DNA of 32,758 nucleotides from an uncultured Geobacteraceae bacterium (GTDB taxonomy: Bacteria; Desulfobacterota; Desulfuromonadia; Geobacterales; Pseudopelobacteraceae). A program made the position numbers and the translations under genes. The stretch is from NCBI GenBank assembly GCA_903845365.1, contig CAIMXI010000005.1, positions 1 through 32,758 on the forward strand, read 5' to 3'. Positions within the stretch are counted from its first letter, which is position 1; the number at the start of each line of letters is the position of its first letter. Positions 7,912 to 14,735 of this stretch are shown piece after piece. The notes beneath the pieces were generated by a model. The model saw only the letters and a list, made by a program, of their open reading frames with translations. It was not told the origin of the DNA and did not search any database.

Positions 7912-8349
7912 CTACCGGCCAATTTCGAGCGTCTTCATAGCCATGCTTTTTGAGGCCTGAACAGCCGTAACATTTGCTTCATATGCGCGCGTAGCACCAA
8001 TCATATCTGCCATCTCCTCGACCGTGTTGACGTTCGGCATGGCGACATACCCTTGAGCGTTGGCGTCAGGATGCGCCGGCTCGTACTGCAGACGCGGAGG
8101 AGTCTGGTCTTCAACAATTTCAGCCACTTCAACTTTACGAACCTGCTGGGAGGTCGCAGCATCGAGAGTGCGGTCAAAACGGCTTTCAAGCGGAGTCGCG
8201 GAAAAAATCGCATCTTTCCGTTTATACGGCCCCCCCTCCGGAGTTCTTGTCGTGTTCGCATTGGCAAGGTTACTTGAAATTAGATTCATTCGGGTTCGTC
8301 CAACGGTGAGAGCCGATGAACTAACATCCATAGCACTAAAAAAGTCCAT
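7912..8349 (-). CDS. flgC: Flagellar proximal rod protein FlgC
   Basis: 145 residues. The N-terminal rod motif (SALTVGRTRMNLISSNLANANTTRTPEGGPYKRK) and the C-terminal helix (ATRAYEANVTAVQASKSMAMKTLEIGR) are those of FlgC-type rod proteins. The central PHPDANAQGYV-like segment is AHPDANAQGYVAMPNVN, which distinguishes FlgC from FlgB. The ATG directly follows the flgB stop (TAA ATG), implying tight translational coupling. The product is exported and polymerises in the rod with FlgB, FlgF and FlgG. Confidence 0.97.
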   Translation of the reverse strand: MDFFSAMDVSSSALTVGRTRMNLISSNLANANTTRTPEGGPYKRKDAIFSATPLESRFDRTLDAATSQQVRKVEVAEIVEDQTPPRLQYEPAHPDANAQGYVAMPNVNTVEEMADMIGATRAYEANVTAVQASKSMAMKTLEIGR

Positions 8350-8778
8350 TTATTTCCCCTCTCTTATGGCACTCCGCAGTCCTTCAAATTTCTTGGTCAG
8401 GAGTTGAACGGATGCGTTAAACATTATCTGGTTTTCACTCAGTTTCCCCATTTCATTTTCAAGCTCCACCGAGTTGCCATCTTTGCCAGGCGTTTTAGCT
8501 GGTGTTTCGATGATTTTCCCGGTGACTGAGTTCAAAGATGAACCGCCCCCGCGCAACGGAATATGTCTATGATGTGGCGCAGTATCAGGGCGCAGACCTT
8601 TTGAGCCATTTTTCAGAGCGTTCTGCAGTTCGGCGTCAAAAGCTAGACTTTTTGGAGTAAAGTTCGGGGTTTCCGCGTTGGCTATATTGGAGGCTATCAG
8701 ATTCTGATTTTTGGCTCTCAAGTCAATACTTTTACCCAACAGGTTAACAGTATTACTGAAAAGACCTTCAATTTGCAT
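8350..8778 (-). CDS. flgB: Flagellar proximal rod protein FlgB
   Basis: 142 residues. It has the FlgB N-terminal motif (LRAKNQNLIASNIANAETPNFTPKSLAFD) and a C-terminal helical segment (ENQIMFNASVQLLTKKFEGLRSAIREGK). It is the first gene of the flagellar unit, with an AAGGGG ribosome binding site before the ATG and a candidate sigma-54 promoter about 80-100 bases upstream. FlgB is the rod subunit nearest FliE/MS ring. Length and motifs are normal. Confidence 0.96.
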   Translation of the reverse strand: MQIEGLFSNTVNLLGKSIDLRAKNQNLIASNIANAETPNFTPKSLAFDAELQNALKNGSKGLRPDTAPHHRHIPLRGGGSSLNSVTGKIIETPAKTPGKDGNSVELENEMGKLSENQIMFNASVQLLTKKFEGLRSAIREGK

Positions 8779-8860
8779 TATGTGACCCCTTTATAAGCGT
8801 AAAATAACAGATTTACTTATCCGGCAGTGAAAAAACCTACGTCGGACGGAGACCTGAATA

Positions 8861-8876
8861 AGCAAAAACTATACCA
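8861..8876 (-). promoter_or_regulatory. Candidate sigma-54 (-24/-12) promoter for the flgB operon
   Basis: The minus strand reads TGGTATAGTTTTTGCT. It matches the TGGCAC-N5-TTGCW consensus with GG and GC at the required spacing; only two of the six bases in the -24 element differ. Transcription would start near 8850, about 70 bases before the flgB ATG. Sigma-54 control of flagellar genes is established in Geobacter and many other proteobacteria. This is a visual match only. Confidence 0.55.
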
Positions 8877-8965
8877 TGTCAAAGCTGTCGCGACACACTT
8901 GAGCTACAGCGGAGGTCTCGGTAACCAAGGCTGACCCTGCGGCGTATATAATATTTGATTCAAGC

Positions 8966-8992
8966 CATTATTTTGACTGAGTCAAAATAATG
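8966..8992. repeat. Perfect 27-bp palindrome between the TPR gene and the flgB promoter
   Basis: Arms CATTATTTTGACT (8966-8978) and AGTCAAAATAATG (8980-8992) are perfectly complementary around a single central G. It lies 18 bases after the TPR gene stop and about 90 bases upstream of the candidate -24 element of flgB. No U-run follows on the minus strand. The compact symmetry fits a protein binding site (possibly an activator or repressor of the flagellar promoter) as well as an RNA hairpin ending the upstream unit. The rest of the 8779-9010 gap shows only the promoter described separately. Confidence 0.6.
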
Positions 8993-9010
8993 ACCAGGAT
9001 TGATGCGTTA

Positions 9011-11143
9011 TTACGGGCGAGCGCTCTTTGTTTCAAGCGACACAAGCGACTGACGGGCAAGGCTTTGCCAGTCAGGATCTTTGCCGGTTTTGGCAAGCTG
9101 CTCGAATATTTTTTTTGCCTGTTGTGTATTCCCATCCTGGAGGTTAATCTGGCCGGTTCTATAGATAAACTCTTCGTTACGCTTGCTCTCAGGCAACTTG
9201 AGAGCAGCTTCATAAAGTTTTAAGGCACCTTTTCGATCTCCAAGCTTCTCTTTAGCAGAACCGGCAACGAAGTATGCATCCGGCATCAGGCGCGGATCAC
9301 GGCCCAAGGGCGATGTCAGAAAAAGTTCCATCGACTTTGCCGCCTGCGCATAGAGATTGAGAGCCCAAAGCGATCGTCCCAGTTGATAATAGCTCTCGAC
9401 ATACTGAGCTCTCGCCCCCTTGTTAAGCAATCCAATGAGGGTATCCTTGACCTTTTGATGCTTGTCAGTGGAAAAATAAATCGAGCCTAGGCGTTCATTC
9501 ATCAAGCTTGCTTTAGGGTTTGCAGGAAATTTACTCATTAACGCTTTCATGGCTCTTTCTGCCGTCGCCGTATCCCCGATCAACTCAGCGTTGTCAGCGA
9601 TACTTGTATACAACTCCGGCGCCAGAGAAGCCGCCCATGATCTGTCAACCAGGGAGGTCAATAACTTGACTAGCTCAATCGGACGCCCCGCCTCACTGTA
9701 GGCTCTGGTAACCGTTGCTAAAAACCGGGGAGTGTCAATGCAGCCTGCAAGGTATTCGTGCTGCTCGTCCATGAAGCGTACAAGCGCTGCCGGGTCACTA
9801 CTCCAGATTGTACCCCGATAGACTTCGGCGGCTAGAACTTCCCGCATTGTCCTGACAACCGCGCCGTATACTCCTCGGGGAAATTTCCGCTGAAACAGCA
9901 TAAGCAGACGCAGAGACTCTGCCGCTTCACCATGAATTGACTCAATCAGGACGTATTTAAAGTGCGCCTCCTCACGCATATCCAGATCGCCACTCCGGAG
10001 GGAAGCATCGAGATATACAGCGCTGATCTGACGATAATTCCAGGGGGCGGATTGAAGAAAATCGCTATCCGCAAGGCGCATCAATGCCATTTTACCGGCT
10101 TTATTATCTTTAATATTCTGAGCAACATTCAGGTAGACGGCATGCCCATCCTGCTCATGCCCCTGGCGGGTGAAAATATCGCCAAGTCGCACAAGTAATG
10201 CCGGAGCAAAGGCTTTGTCCGCCAAACGTGCAACTAATCCGGCGAGAAGCACGCGTGCCGGTACCAGTTCTCCGCTCCGGGCGATGCTGTCGCCGTAATA
10301 AAAAGTGACCGCAGGATTAAATCCAAGGTAGGCTGGCCACAGCTTTTCAGCTTCGCGAAAAGCGCCCAGAGCTTGCGGGTACTTCTGTAATTTATACCAC
10401 GTTTCACCCAATCGATAGAGCGACAGCGACCGGATCTGCGTCTGACGTGCAGAAAAGCGGGTAAACAACTCCTCCGCTTCGGTTAAACGCCCTTTGTAAA
10501 GCGCCGCCTCTGCGGCGACAAACTCTTTTTGATCCGCTTCGGTAAGGAAACTCTTCAAGATTTGTGCGTCCGTAGGAGAAAAGGGGATTTCCGACTTCAG
10601 TGGCGGATCAAAATCCCTCACCAGCTTCTCGGCGCCGCTCCAGATCTTTTCGCGCCCCTTCACGGAATGGACAGGCAGACCGGATTTAAACGGAGTACCG
10701 ACATCAAGCGTTATGTCGCTGATGTCGGAGCGTGACAAGTCGCGCCATCCTGCCATTCGGGAAATCTGGAATGTAATCAGCAGATTTTCGTGCAGACCGT
10801 CGTTCCGTTTAGTTAAAACTAATCCGCCTATATTTTTATCTGAATACTTTCTGAATTTTTTGAACAGGATCCCTTTAGTATCCTTTATTACCAGGCGCAG
10901 ACGGTTGCCCGGTATTGCTACAAGTGAGTATTCCGGCGATTCGGCAAGACGAACAACAATGCGGGTATATTCCTTGTGTGGTCGTATATCGATCCGGTAG
11001 AGCTGGTTGGGGATTGAGGCAGAGACGTCAGACGGAAGTAGAGTCAGGAGAAGCAGAAACAGCAGAACTGCGCCAGGCAATCCCTGGCAGAGTCGAGTTT
11101 TGAGATATTGTAACTCCGTAGCTTGAACCATTCTCAGACCCAC
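9011..11143 (-). CDS. Secreted AMIN-like and TPR-repeat protein
   Basis: 710 residues from a GTG at 11143; an ATG four codons later is an equally possible start. A hydrophobic segment at about 23-42 (GAVLLFLLLLTLLPSDVSA) is a signal peptide or anchor. Residues about 46-147 (YRIDIRPHKEYTRIVVRLAESPEYSL...) look like an AMIN-type beta domain, which binds cell wall or secretin-like partners. From about residue 210 to the end there are many TPR-like helix pairs (AEELFTRFSARQTQIRSLSLYRLG, ...AAKSMELFLTSPLG). It starts four bases after the CheX-like gene stop and precedes the flagellar operon, so a role in flagellar or envelope assembly is plausible. No enzymatic motif is seen and no specific function can be assigned. 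Confidence 0.8.
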   Translation of the reverse strand: MGLRMVQATELQYLKTRLCQGLPGAVLLFLLLLTLLPSDVSASIPNQLYRIDIRPHKEYTRIVVRLAESPEYSLVAIPGNRLRLVIKDTKGILFKKFRKYSDKNIGGLVLTKRNDGLHENLLITFQISRMAGWRDLSRSDISDITLDVGTPFKSGLPVHSVKGREKIWSGAEKLVRDFDPPLKSEIPFSPTDAQILKSFLTEADQKEFVAAEAALYKGRLTEAEELFTRFSARQTQIRSLSLYRLGETWYKLQKYPQALGAFREAEKLWPAYLGFNPAVTFYYGDSIARSGELVPARVLLAGLVARLADKAFAPALLVRLGDIFTRQGHEQDGHAVYLNVAQNIKDNKAGKMALMRLADSDFLQSAPWNYRQISAVYLDASLRSGDLDMREEAHFKYVLIESIHGEAAESLRLLMLFQRKFPRGVYGAVVRTMREVLAAEVYRGTIWSSDPAALVRFMDEQHEYLAGCIDTPRFLATVTRAYSEAGRPIELVKLLTSLVDRSWAASLAPELYTSIADNAELIGDTATAERAMKALMSKFPANPKASLMNERLGSIYFSTDKHQKVKDTLIGLLNKGARAQYVESYYQLGRSLWALNLYAQAAKSMELFLTSPLGRDPRLMPDAYFVAGSAKEKLGDRKGALKLYEAALKLPESKRNEEFIYRTGQINLQDGNTQQAKKIFEQLAKTGKDPDWQSLARQSLVSLETKSARP

Positions 11144-11147
11144 GTCG

Positions 11148-12203
11148 TCAAACTTGTTCTATTTTGCAGTAGCGGCGCACTTTGGAAACAACTTCTTCTG
11201 CGTCGAATGGCTTTATTATAATGTCACTTGCGCCGTATTTTAGTGCTTTCAGGGCGGCTATCCGCGTCCAGCGCTCAGCAATCATGATAATTGGCGGCGG
11301 AGAATCCTGGCGCATCGCGTGTACTTTAATGCATACAGCAAGCACGCTATCATCGGCATTTTGTGAACCTATAACGGCCAGCTTTACATTTCGACCGGCG
11401 AACAGCTCTTTTAAGTCCGCATTAAGCGTGCCTTCAGCAATCTGAAATCCGGTGAATGCAAGTAGTTCAACAATCTGCCGGCGCAAATCTGCATCGTCTT
11501 CAAGCACAACGATGCTTTTAACGCCACTGGGGATCGCACTGTCGGCCTCCGAACCCTCCTCGTCAAGGCTCTGTGTATCACATTCGGCAGATTTTTTTTT
11601 ATCTCCAGCCGCTTCCTCGACTGCACTTTGAGGGTCAAACAGGTTCGCCAGATCCTTCGGAATAAGCACATCAAGATGCTCCATCTCCAGGCCAGGCAGT
11701 TCCAGTTTTGAGCGGAACTGCAGATAATCCCCATCCGGAAGCGGCTCTTCAGGGCTTAATTCATCGGTCTTCGGCGTATATTTCTTTGGCGGAAGCAGCT
11801 TGAGGCCAACTTTGTTGGGGAGCGTCGCCAGGAAGGAGGTGTTAAGAGCCCCGTTAACCATATTGCCAATCTCGGCAAAAGCATCAATGTCATCTTTTTC
11901 GATGATGGAAAGGAGTTGTTTCTGCTTAATTCGCTCCGGGGGAATCCCGAGCAGGATACTGCTCATAACAATAGCGTCCCGCAAAGTGAACACCAGATAG
12001 AACCGACCCTCATAGGATTCTGTTGAGTTTATTCCCATGATAAAGCAGCAGTCTTCGAGCCCGCCGAAGTACGAGCTTTTACTGGTCAAAGACGACTCTG
12101 AAAGAGTGATGGAAAGCTCCTGCCCTAGAAGCATGGCACATTCTCCGCCAGCCTCCTTCAGAGCCGTCTCAAGTATCCCGTATAGCGTTTTGTAACCATC
12201 CAT
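11148..12203 (-). CDS. CheX/CheC-like phosphatase domain fused to a degenerate receiver domain
   Basis: 351 residues. Residues about 1-185 resemble the CheC/CheX/FliY family. The phosphatase signature D-x3-E-x2-N is present at D107, E111 and N114 (DAFAEIGNMVNGALNTSF), followed by a proline at 138. An acidic linker (about 190-225) leads to a C-terminal receiver (about 229-350). This keeps the acidic pair D236-D237 and the lysine K331 (IIKPF). Where the phosphoacceptor Asp is expected, however, it reads VKLAVIGSQ (Ser/Gly), and the switch Thr is Ala (MIAER). CheX/CheC proteins dephosphorylate CheY-P. The receiver therefore probably does not accept phosphate and may act as a docking module. The start ATG overlaps the stop of a tiny receiver remnant (TGATG). 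Confidence 0.85.
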   Translation of the reverse strand: MDGYKTLYGILETALKEAGGECAMLLGQELSITLSESSLTSKSSYFGGLEDCCFIMGINSTESYEGRFYLVFTLRDAIVMSSILLGIPPERIKQKQLLSIIEKDDIDAFAEIGNMVNGALNTSFLATLPNKVGLKLLPPKKYTPKTDELSPEEPLPDGDYLQFRSKLELPGLEMEHLDVLIPKDLANLFDPQSAVEEAAGDKKKSAECDTQSLDEEGSEADSAIPSGVKSIVVLEDDADLRRQIVELLAFTGFQIAEGTLNADLKELFAGRNVKLAVIGSQNADDSVLAVCIKVHAMRQDSPPPIIMIAERWTRIAALKALKYGASDIIIKPFDAEEVVSKVRRYCKIEQV

Positions 12204-12277
12204 CAGATGGCACCTGCCTTGAGAGTAAGTCCGACGAGCATGGTGGATGAATCGTCAACAATCAGAACGTTAATCAT
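12203..12277 (-). pseudogene. 24-codon remnant of a CheY-like response regulator
   Basis: An ATG at 12277, with AAAGGCAGG upstream, opens a 24-codon frame encoding MINVLIVDDSSTMLVGLTLK and ending AGAI-stop. This is the characteristic beginning of a CheY-type receiver (VLIVDDSSTM with the acidic pair), cut off at the position where helix 1 ends. No continuation of a receiver is visible in any frame, because the CheX-like gene begins at once (TGATG). It is either the scar of a deletion that removed about 95 codons, or a surviving leader peptide that translationally couples the CheX-like gene. Confidence 0.6.
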
Positions 12278-12357
12278 AAGACCTGCCTTTTTGTATGTAA
12301 TATCTGCTGGATACTCAGAGTATAGATGGATAAGAACTTGCTTTTTTATATCGACGG

Positions 12358-12386
12358 AAATTACACCCGTCACAGGGCAGTGTCAA
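12358..12386 (-). promoter_or_regulatory. Candidate sigma-70 promoter upstream of the CheX-like unit
   Basis: On the minus strand a perfect TTGACA (-35, 12381-12386) is separated by 17 bases from TAATTT (-10, 12358-12363). This is about 80 bases before the receiver-remnant ATG. The -10 match is only partial. The rest of 12278-12512 shows nothing else clear. Confidence 0.35.
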
Positions 12387-12512
12387 CCCAATTTTGAATG
12401 ACCGGACGGGATGTTAAGCGAAACAGAGAACCAACCGAGAAGTTTTTGATCTGCTGACGGCCTGATCTTAGATTTCTTGATCCAGCCCCCATTGGAATAG
12501 TAATGCTAGGAC

Positions 12513-12737
12513 TCAGGTGTTGTCAGCGATTAACTTGAACGGCAATTTACGTAAGCGATGATAAGTATCGCTGATTGTTATCGAAAAACCAAGGGGCAGT
12601 ATATCTGCGACTTCCGGCAAAACCTGCAAAAGTCTTGCGGTTACTTTTTCCGGACTGGAATCGCTCATACGGATTGTGATAAGGCTTGGGACAGTATACC
12701 CACCAAGAGCGACAAGAGTAGAAAAATCAAGATCCTG
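12513..12737 (-). pseudogene. C-terminal remnant of a DUF5615-type (PIN-like) toxin
   Basis: A second minus frame, different from that of the DUF433 gene, encodes 74 residues beginning QDLDFSTLVALGGYTVPSLI and ending in ...GFSITISDTYHRLRKLPF. The DLDF motif, the PSLITIRM strand, the LLQVLPEV helix and the final RLRKLP strand are the familiar second half of DUF5615 proteins, which are paired with DUF433 antitoxins. No start codon, RBS or first half is present: a stop closes the frame just upstream. It overlaps the end of the DUF433 frame. The family identification rests on recalled motif patterns; a database search would settle it. Confidence 0.6.
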
Positions 12738-12952
12738 TATTGAATCTGGTCAGAAACAATCCATGCTGCATACTGCATTGGCTGCTTTATGTCATCTGGC
12801 TCTATTTCTGGATATGCGTCAATCACTTCTGCAGTTGTTTTACCAGCAGCAAGCATTTTGAGTATTACGCTAACCATTATTCTCATGCCACGAATACATG
12901 GCTGCCCCATACATATATCAGGTTGAACTGTTATCCTGTCAAGCTCTAGCAT
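12665..12952 (-). CDS. DUF433-family antitoxin with an aberrant C-terminal tail
   Basis: 95 residues from the ATG at 12952, chosen because a perfect AGGAGGT lies eight bases upstream. Residues 2-71 match the DUF433 fold (DRITVQPDICMGQPCIRGMRI, VSVILKMLAAGKTTAEVIDAYP, DDIKQPMQYAAWIVSDQIQ). DUF433 proteins are small helix-turn-helix-like antitoxins usually followed by a DUF5615 toxin. The last 24 residues (YRILIFLLLSLLVGILSQAL...) are hydrophobic and unlike the family. They arise because the frame runs into the toxin remnant out of phase, so the tail is probably an accident of a deletion rather than a real membrane segment. The DUF433 part itself looks intact and could still bind DNA. Confidence 0.75.
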   Translation of the reverse strand: MLELDRITVQPDICMGQPCIRGMRIMVSVILKMLAAGKTTAEVIDAYPEIEPDDIKQPMQYAAWIVSDQIQYRILIFLLLSLLVGILSQALSQSV

Positions 12953-13037
12953 TTTAATGTACCTCCTTGCAAATATCAGCAATCACTCGGCGTAATTGAA
13001 TACTCCGGTGATAAACTCCTATCAGCTCAAATTGATT

Positions 13038-14447
13038 TCAGCATTCCGCGATCACTATCGCCTGACCCAAGAAGCGCTCAACCTGTTCCTGTGATCCAGC
13101 TTCACTGTACAGCCGCAGAACCGGCTCGGTTCCTGATGGACGGATCAGCAGCCAATCGCCATTTTCAAAGATAAATTTGAAACCGTCACTGAAATTGGTT
13201 GCGCTGACACGCTGACCATCAATAGTTGTCGGAGGATCTGATTGCAGTTGAGCGATCAACCGCAGTTTGGCGGAATCTTCGATACGCCGGTCAATGCGTT
13301 GATAGTAGAAATGCCCGATTTCGTCCATCGTCTCATTCAGTAACTGCCGCAGCCCTTTGCCGCTGACCGCCATCGCTTCCAGCAGCAGCAACCCCAGCAG
13401 TATCCCGTCCCGCTCCGGGATATGCCCCTTCACTCCAAGCCCGCCGGACTCTTCCCCACCCATGAGAATGTCGTGCTTCAGCATCAGCTCGCAGATATGT
13501 TTGAAGCCGATAGGCGTTTCAAAAAGCTCCAGGCCGAATTTTTCCGCCAGCAGATTGATCATGCAGGTGGTTGATACCGTTTTAACAACAGCTCCGGTCA
13601 TTTTTTTATGTTCAATCAGGTGCCGCAGAATAACTGTAAAGATGCAGTGAGAGGAGAAAAAATCACCATTTTCGTCAACAGCGCCGATCCGGTCGGCATC
13701 TCCGTCCAGCGCCAGCCCAACCTGATATCTGCCATTTTTCAGCAAGGCGGATAATTCCTGGAGGTTCTGGCTGATCGGTTCGGGGGGAAGCCCGCCAAAC
13801 GAGGGGTTTTCACAGGCATGAATTTCGTCAACTTTTGCCAAAAGCCGTGGTATAAAGCCGCAACCGGCGCCGTACATCGGATCAACAACCGCTTTAATGC
13901 CGGATTTGGCTATCAGGTCAAGATCAACATAGCGACTAAGCTGATGGCAATAACTTTCGCACGGGTCAAAAAGGACAATGGTTCCTTTTTTAACCGCCTC
14001 CTCAAACGGGACTGAAACAACCCGCCGACCATTCTCACTGTTATAGGCAACGATTCCTTCGAGAATTTTTGTCGTTACGGGAAGCGCAGAACCGCCAAAC
14101 GCCTCTTTGAACTTGAAGCCGTTATACTCAGGCGGATTATGGCTGGCGGTAATCATGATGCCGGCGCCGGCGCCTGTCGCATGCACAGCCCAGGAAACGG
14201 CCGGAGTCGGAGCAAAATCTTCCGTCAAGCGGACGTTGATAAAGTTTCCTGCCGCAACTTCGGCGACACGCCTGGCAAAATCACGCGACATAAAGCGCCG
14301 GTCATAACCGATTATCAGCCCTTTATTCCCCAAACCCTCACGATTAAGATAATCCATGGTGGCCTGAGCAACCAGAGAGAGATTTTCAAAGGTAAAATCC
14401 AGGGCAATAATTCCCCTCCATCCATCTGTACCGAACCTAATCTGCAT
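13038..14447 (-). CDS. Phosphoglucomutase/phosphomannomutase family protein
   Basis: 469 residues with all four hallmarks of the alpha-D-phosphohexomutases. The catalytic phosphoserine is in TASHNPPEYNG (S102), the metal loop is DGDADR (248-253), the sugar-binding loop is GGEESGG (330-336), and the phosphate-binding loop is RPSGTEP (436-442). The enzyme interconverts 1- and 6-phosphohexoses and would supply precursors for LPS, exopolysaccharide or glycogen. Substrate (glucose, mannose or glucosamine) cannot be decided from these motifs. The start MQIRFGTDGWRG is standard. It begins nine bases after the FlhB-like gene, at the end of the dapF-gsp unit. Confidence 0.92.
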   Translation of the reverse strand: MQIRFGTDGWRGIIALDFTFENLSLVAQATMDYLNREGLGNKGLIIGYDRRFMSRDFARRVAEVAAGNFINVRLTEDFAPTPAVSWAVHATGAGAGIMITASHNPPEYNGFKFKEAFGGSALPVTTKILEGIVAYNSENGRRVVSVPFEEAVKKGTIVLFDPCESYCHQLSRYVDLDLIAKSGIKAVVDPMYGAGCGFIPRLLAKVDEIHACENPSFGGLPPEPISQNLQELSALLKNGRYQVGLALDGDADRIGAVDENGDFFSSHCIFTVILRHLIEHKKMTGAVVKTVSTTCMINLLAEKFGLELFETPIGFKHICELMLKHDILMGGEESGGLGVKGHIPERDGILLGLLLLEAMAVSGKGLRQLLNETMDEIGHFYYQRIDRRIEDSAKLRLIAQLQSDPPTTIDGQRVSATNFSDGFKFIFENGDWLLIRPSGTEPVLRLYSEAGSQEQVERFLGQAIVIAEC

Positions 14448-14456
14448 TATCCCTCC

Positions 14457-14735
14457 TCATGCCGTTGTTTTTTGTTGACTCTCCATATACTGCAGCCAGA
14501 CAAGCACTTCCGCAACCGCCCGATACAGCTCCGGCGGAATGAACTGATCATTGTCAAGCTGAACCAGCAATCTGACCAGATCCGGTGACTCGTGGACATA
14601 TACCCCCGCCTCATGGGCACAGGCAATTATCGCCTCAGCGATAATACCCCTGCCACGGGCAATAACCACCGGGGCGTAGTACCCCTCTTTATACGAAAGT
14701 GCCGCTGCCCTGCGCTCATCATCACGCGGCAGCAT
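14457..14735 (-). CDS. Stand-alone FlhB C-terminal-like protein (FlhX/YlqH type)
   Basis: 92 residues resembling only the cytoplasmic C-terminal part of FlhB. LSYKEGYYAPVVIARGRGIIAEAII, HESPDLVRLLVQLDNDQFIPPELYRAVAEVLVWLQYM match the region after the FlhB autocleavage site (ALKY...APVVVAKG...P.LAR.L......IPPELY.AVAEVL.Y). There are no transmembrane helices, and the NPTH autocleavage motif is absent (DERRAAALSY in its place). Such proteins (YlqH in Bacillus, HP1575 in Helicobacter) can act as partial FlhB substitutes in export. The ATG overlaps the end of the FliK-like gene by 14 bases, so the two are probably translationally coupled. Confidence 0.88.
   Translation of the reverse strand: MLPRDDERRAAALSYKEGYYAPVVIARGRGIIAEAIIACAHEAGVYVHESPDLVRLLVQLDNDQFIPPELYRAVAEVLVWLQYMESQQKTTA

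Noticed and set aside
12665..12739. Transmembrane helix at the end of the DUF433 protein
   Set aside because: The hydrophobic stretch is the wrong-frame reading of the toxin remnant, not a family feature.
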